A DNA stretch of 64,000 nucleotides. Origin: Epiperipatus broadwayi. Its lineage: Eukaryota > Onychophora > Udeonychophora > Euonychophora > Peripatidae. A model generated the notes under the pieces. The model saw only the letters and a list, made by a program, of their open reading frames with translations, ran no database searches and was not told the DNA's origin. A program made the position numbers and the translations under genes. Position 1 is the stretch's first letter, and each line of letters starts with the position of its first letter. Shown here in pieces: positions 62,146 through 64,000 of this stretch. Location of the stretch: NCBI GenBank assembly GCA_028023455.1, contig JAQFVV010000013.1, positions 2,108,001-2,172,000 of the forward strand, written 5' to 3'.

Positions 62146-63795
62146 CAGGCCCACTGAAAAGAGACTTACTCTTATAGGTTTAACTGGATTTAAATCTCTC
62201 TTTTATAATCATTTTTTAAAAAATACAGCAATGGAATGGCCCTTCAAGCAGAGAAGTAGAATACTATTGATAAATGAACCATCAATGGTACCTATAACCA
62301 GATTGAGACTATATGAAACATGACCTACAATCACATTTCCAGGTTATAGCACTTATTGACCACTAGATTCAAATCCCTGACAACCAAAGCATTTTATTTG
62401 TTTTGAGAATCAACCTCAGGTGTCAGTCAACCATAGGTTATAGTCAGCATGCTCCAGATGACAAGCACACACTCCAGCACTTGAAATATCCTGTGACTAG
62501 CTCATCTCAGGGTCCAGCATATTTACTTAACACATAAAATAACTTTACACTAATTTACTGCTGATGCAGTGACAGAGAAAGAAAAAAATAGACAAAATAA
62601 TATTTATGCACACATATATTTACTATACTATAAAATAACACAATAAATTTTATATAAGAAAATATGTAAATAATTACTTTACTCTATAGTTATGATAGTC
62701 CATTAATTAAAGTTCATTTCATTTAAAATAAAAGAGACTAGACTATGCTCAAAATATATTTAAAAGTATCTTTACCTAGGTTTTCATTTGTTTTATTTTC
62801 CAACTGCTTGGCCTTTTGTTTCTCCATCAATGGCTCCATGGCTTTTTTCTAGGTTTATGTTGAATAATGAGAGAGATGGGGTATGTGGAAGCTTCTATTT
62901 TACAATGTCAGCATTGATTCAGGCAGAATAGTTGATGGATGAGGGCTTGGGGCAGAAAGCTTTGTTGGACACTCTTATGCAGCTTTTCCATTAATGTTGG
63001 CCACAGTAGTAATGACTGGCTTACTACTGTGTTTACAGTTTCCAAATATTTGGATCTCTGGTTGTTTGGATTCTGCACTCTGTCTGAACTGATTTACAGA
63101 TTTAAGACCATACTGAATAGCAATAACACTTATAGCAATCCCCACTGTATATAATAACCCAGACTGAAGAACAATAGCCAAGTCACTCTTTATATCACTT
63201 TTTTATCCTCATTGTTTTCCACAGTTTTTAATGTTTATCACACTTAAATCTATTTTTTAATTAATTTTTATATTTTGTTTTAATCTAATCTTTTGTTTGG
63301 ATTAATCTAATAACTTATCGTCCAGGAATATTGCAAACTTAATTGCATTGCAAAGCCGATGAGATATTTTCACAAAAGTTTCTTTTATAACAAATTTTAT
63401 TTTACATTTGTTTATTTTTAGCCATTTTATTATTTATGAAAAGGAGAGAATGAATTTTAAACTTTTTTATTTTAGATTTCACCTAAGATTTATTTTACAC
63501 ATTTTATTCCACTCATGTATTTTTGCTTTATAAAACAAAGAGGGTTTTCTTTTAAAAAAGTGTTTTTAAATCTTTCTCTACCCTCTTGCTAAGAACAGTT
63601 TTATTCTAAAAGAAAAATATGATGCAATACTTTTATTTTTACAAGTTTGCATTTTAAAATCTATTTTAAAAATGTACTATTATATTTTTCTACATTCATT
63701 TTTATTAATAACTTAATTTTTTTTAAATAAAAATAGGTAATGCAAGCTATATATAGTTTTTATAACACATATCTCATTTTCGTGTTACTAATATA
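62146..63795 (+). repeat. 1.6 kb direct repeat, copy 2
   Basis: Partner of 59110-60690, starting cccactgaaaagagacttact (62150) and ending after taatgcaagctata (63738). It has an extra segment of about 60 bases near 62222-62285 and a few small indels. The two short opposed frames at 62939-63181 lie in a part that is not open in copy 1, so they are not taken as genes. Confidence 0.85.
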
Positions 63796-64000
63796 TATAT
63801 TTCAATTTTTTTATTTGAATTTTTATTAACCACTTAATATGAATATTTATTGGGAAATATCATTGGTCCATCTAGAATTACTGTCACAAAATGTTATATA
63901 AGTTGAATAAAAAGTACAGTTGAGGTAATTGAAAAAAGAATGTAAAAAATTATTTCAGTTGGAGTATGAGTTAATAGAATTAATCATATTAATCCAGCTA
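63796..64000. other. Window end, no feature seen
   Basis: Ordinary AT-rich sequence. Confidence 0.4.

Noticed and set aside
62939-63181. Opposed 71- and 68-codon frames in the 1.6 kb repeat
   Set aside because: The matching part of copy 1 (about 59820-60060) does not keep either frame over the same length.
1-64000. CRISPR arrays, operons, ribosome binding sites and phage genes
   Set aside because: Split exons, retroelements and tRNA-type SINEs show a eukaryotic nuclear sequence, and no regularly spaced short repeat array was seen.
1-64000. Assignment to a particular class such as cephalopods or spiders
   Set aside because: Base composition, LINE types and the NUMT code are compatible with several protostome groups; nothing seen is diagnostic.

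Overview
This is an AT-rich, repeat-dominated nuclear window from an invertebrate animal. Two observations support that reading. First, the only host gene recognised is the 3' end of IFT80 on the + strand, split into a penultimate exon (16061-16184) and a terminal exon (35742-35819) with matching splice phase and a 19.6 kb intron between them. Second, a decayed mitochondrial insertion (about 3880-5863) reads correctly only with the invertebrate mitochondrial code (TGA=Trp, AGA=Ser, AAA=Lys), which fits a protostome. An arthropod (possibly chelicerate) or a mollusc are both possible, and the sequence does not decide between them.

Layout. 1-3.9 kb has no recognisable gene; its right part is strongly purine-rich on the + strand. 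3.9-5.9 kb is a NUMT with cytochrome b (+), a trnS2-like stretch, and ND3 and COX3 (both -). It carries internal deletions and a perfect 39-bp inverted duplication. 8.45-11.1 kb is a full-domain but heavily decayed non-LTR retrotransposon (endonuclease plus reverse transcriptase, + strand). 14.7-15.6 kb is a long inverted-repeat element. 16.06-35.82 kb is the end of IFT80. Its long intron holds a LINE 3' fragment, a 1.2 kb element with inverted ends, a 3.1 kb Ty3/Gypsy-type LTR element, an RTE-like LINE and two tRNA-like SINEs. The LTR element, both LINE pieces and one SINE are antisense to IFT80.

Downstream of IFT80 (36-64 kb) I see no host gene. This part holds a second inverted-repeat family (38.1 and 44.0 kb, with edge fragments at 41.9 and 58.2 kb) and three diverged 2.1-2.4 kb direct repeats at 45.4, 48.6 and 54.8 kb. 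The third repeat abuts a decayed retroelement integrase on the - strand. A pair of about 1.55 kb direct repeats follows at 59.1 and 62.15 kb.

No prokaryotic features, CRISPR arrays or operons are present. Most short open frames are chance openings or pieces of decayed elements. The most informative items are the internally deleted LTR element in which a Gag fragment is joined to an intact integrase core, the NUMT with its snap-back duplication, and the two families of large hairpin elements that share a short core. All identities were read by eye; no alignments were run.
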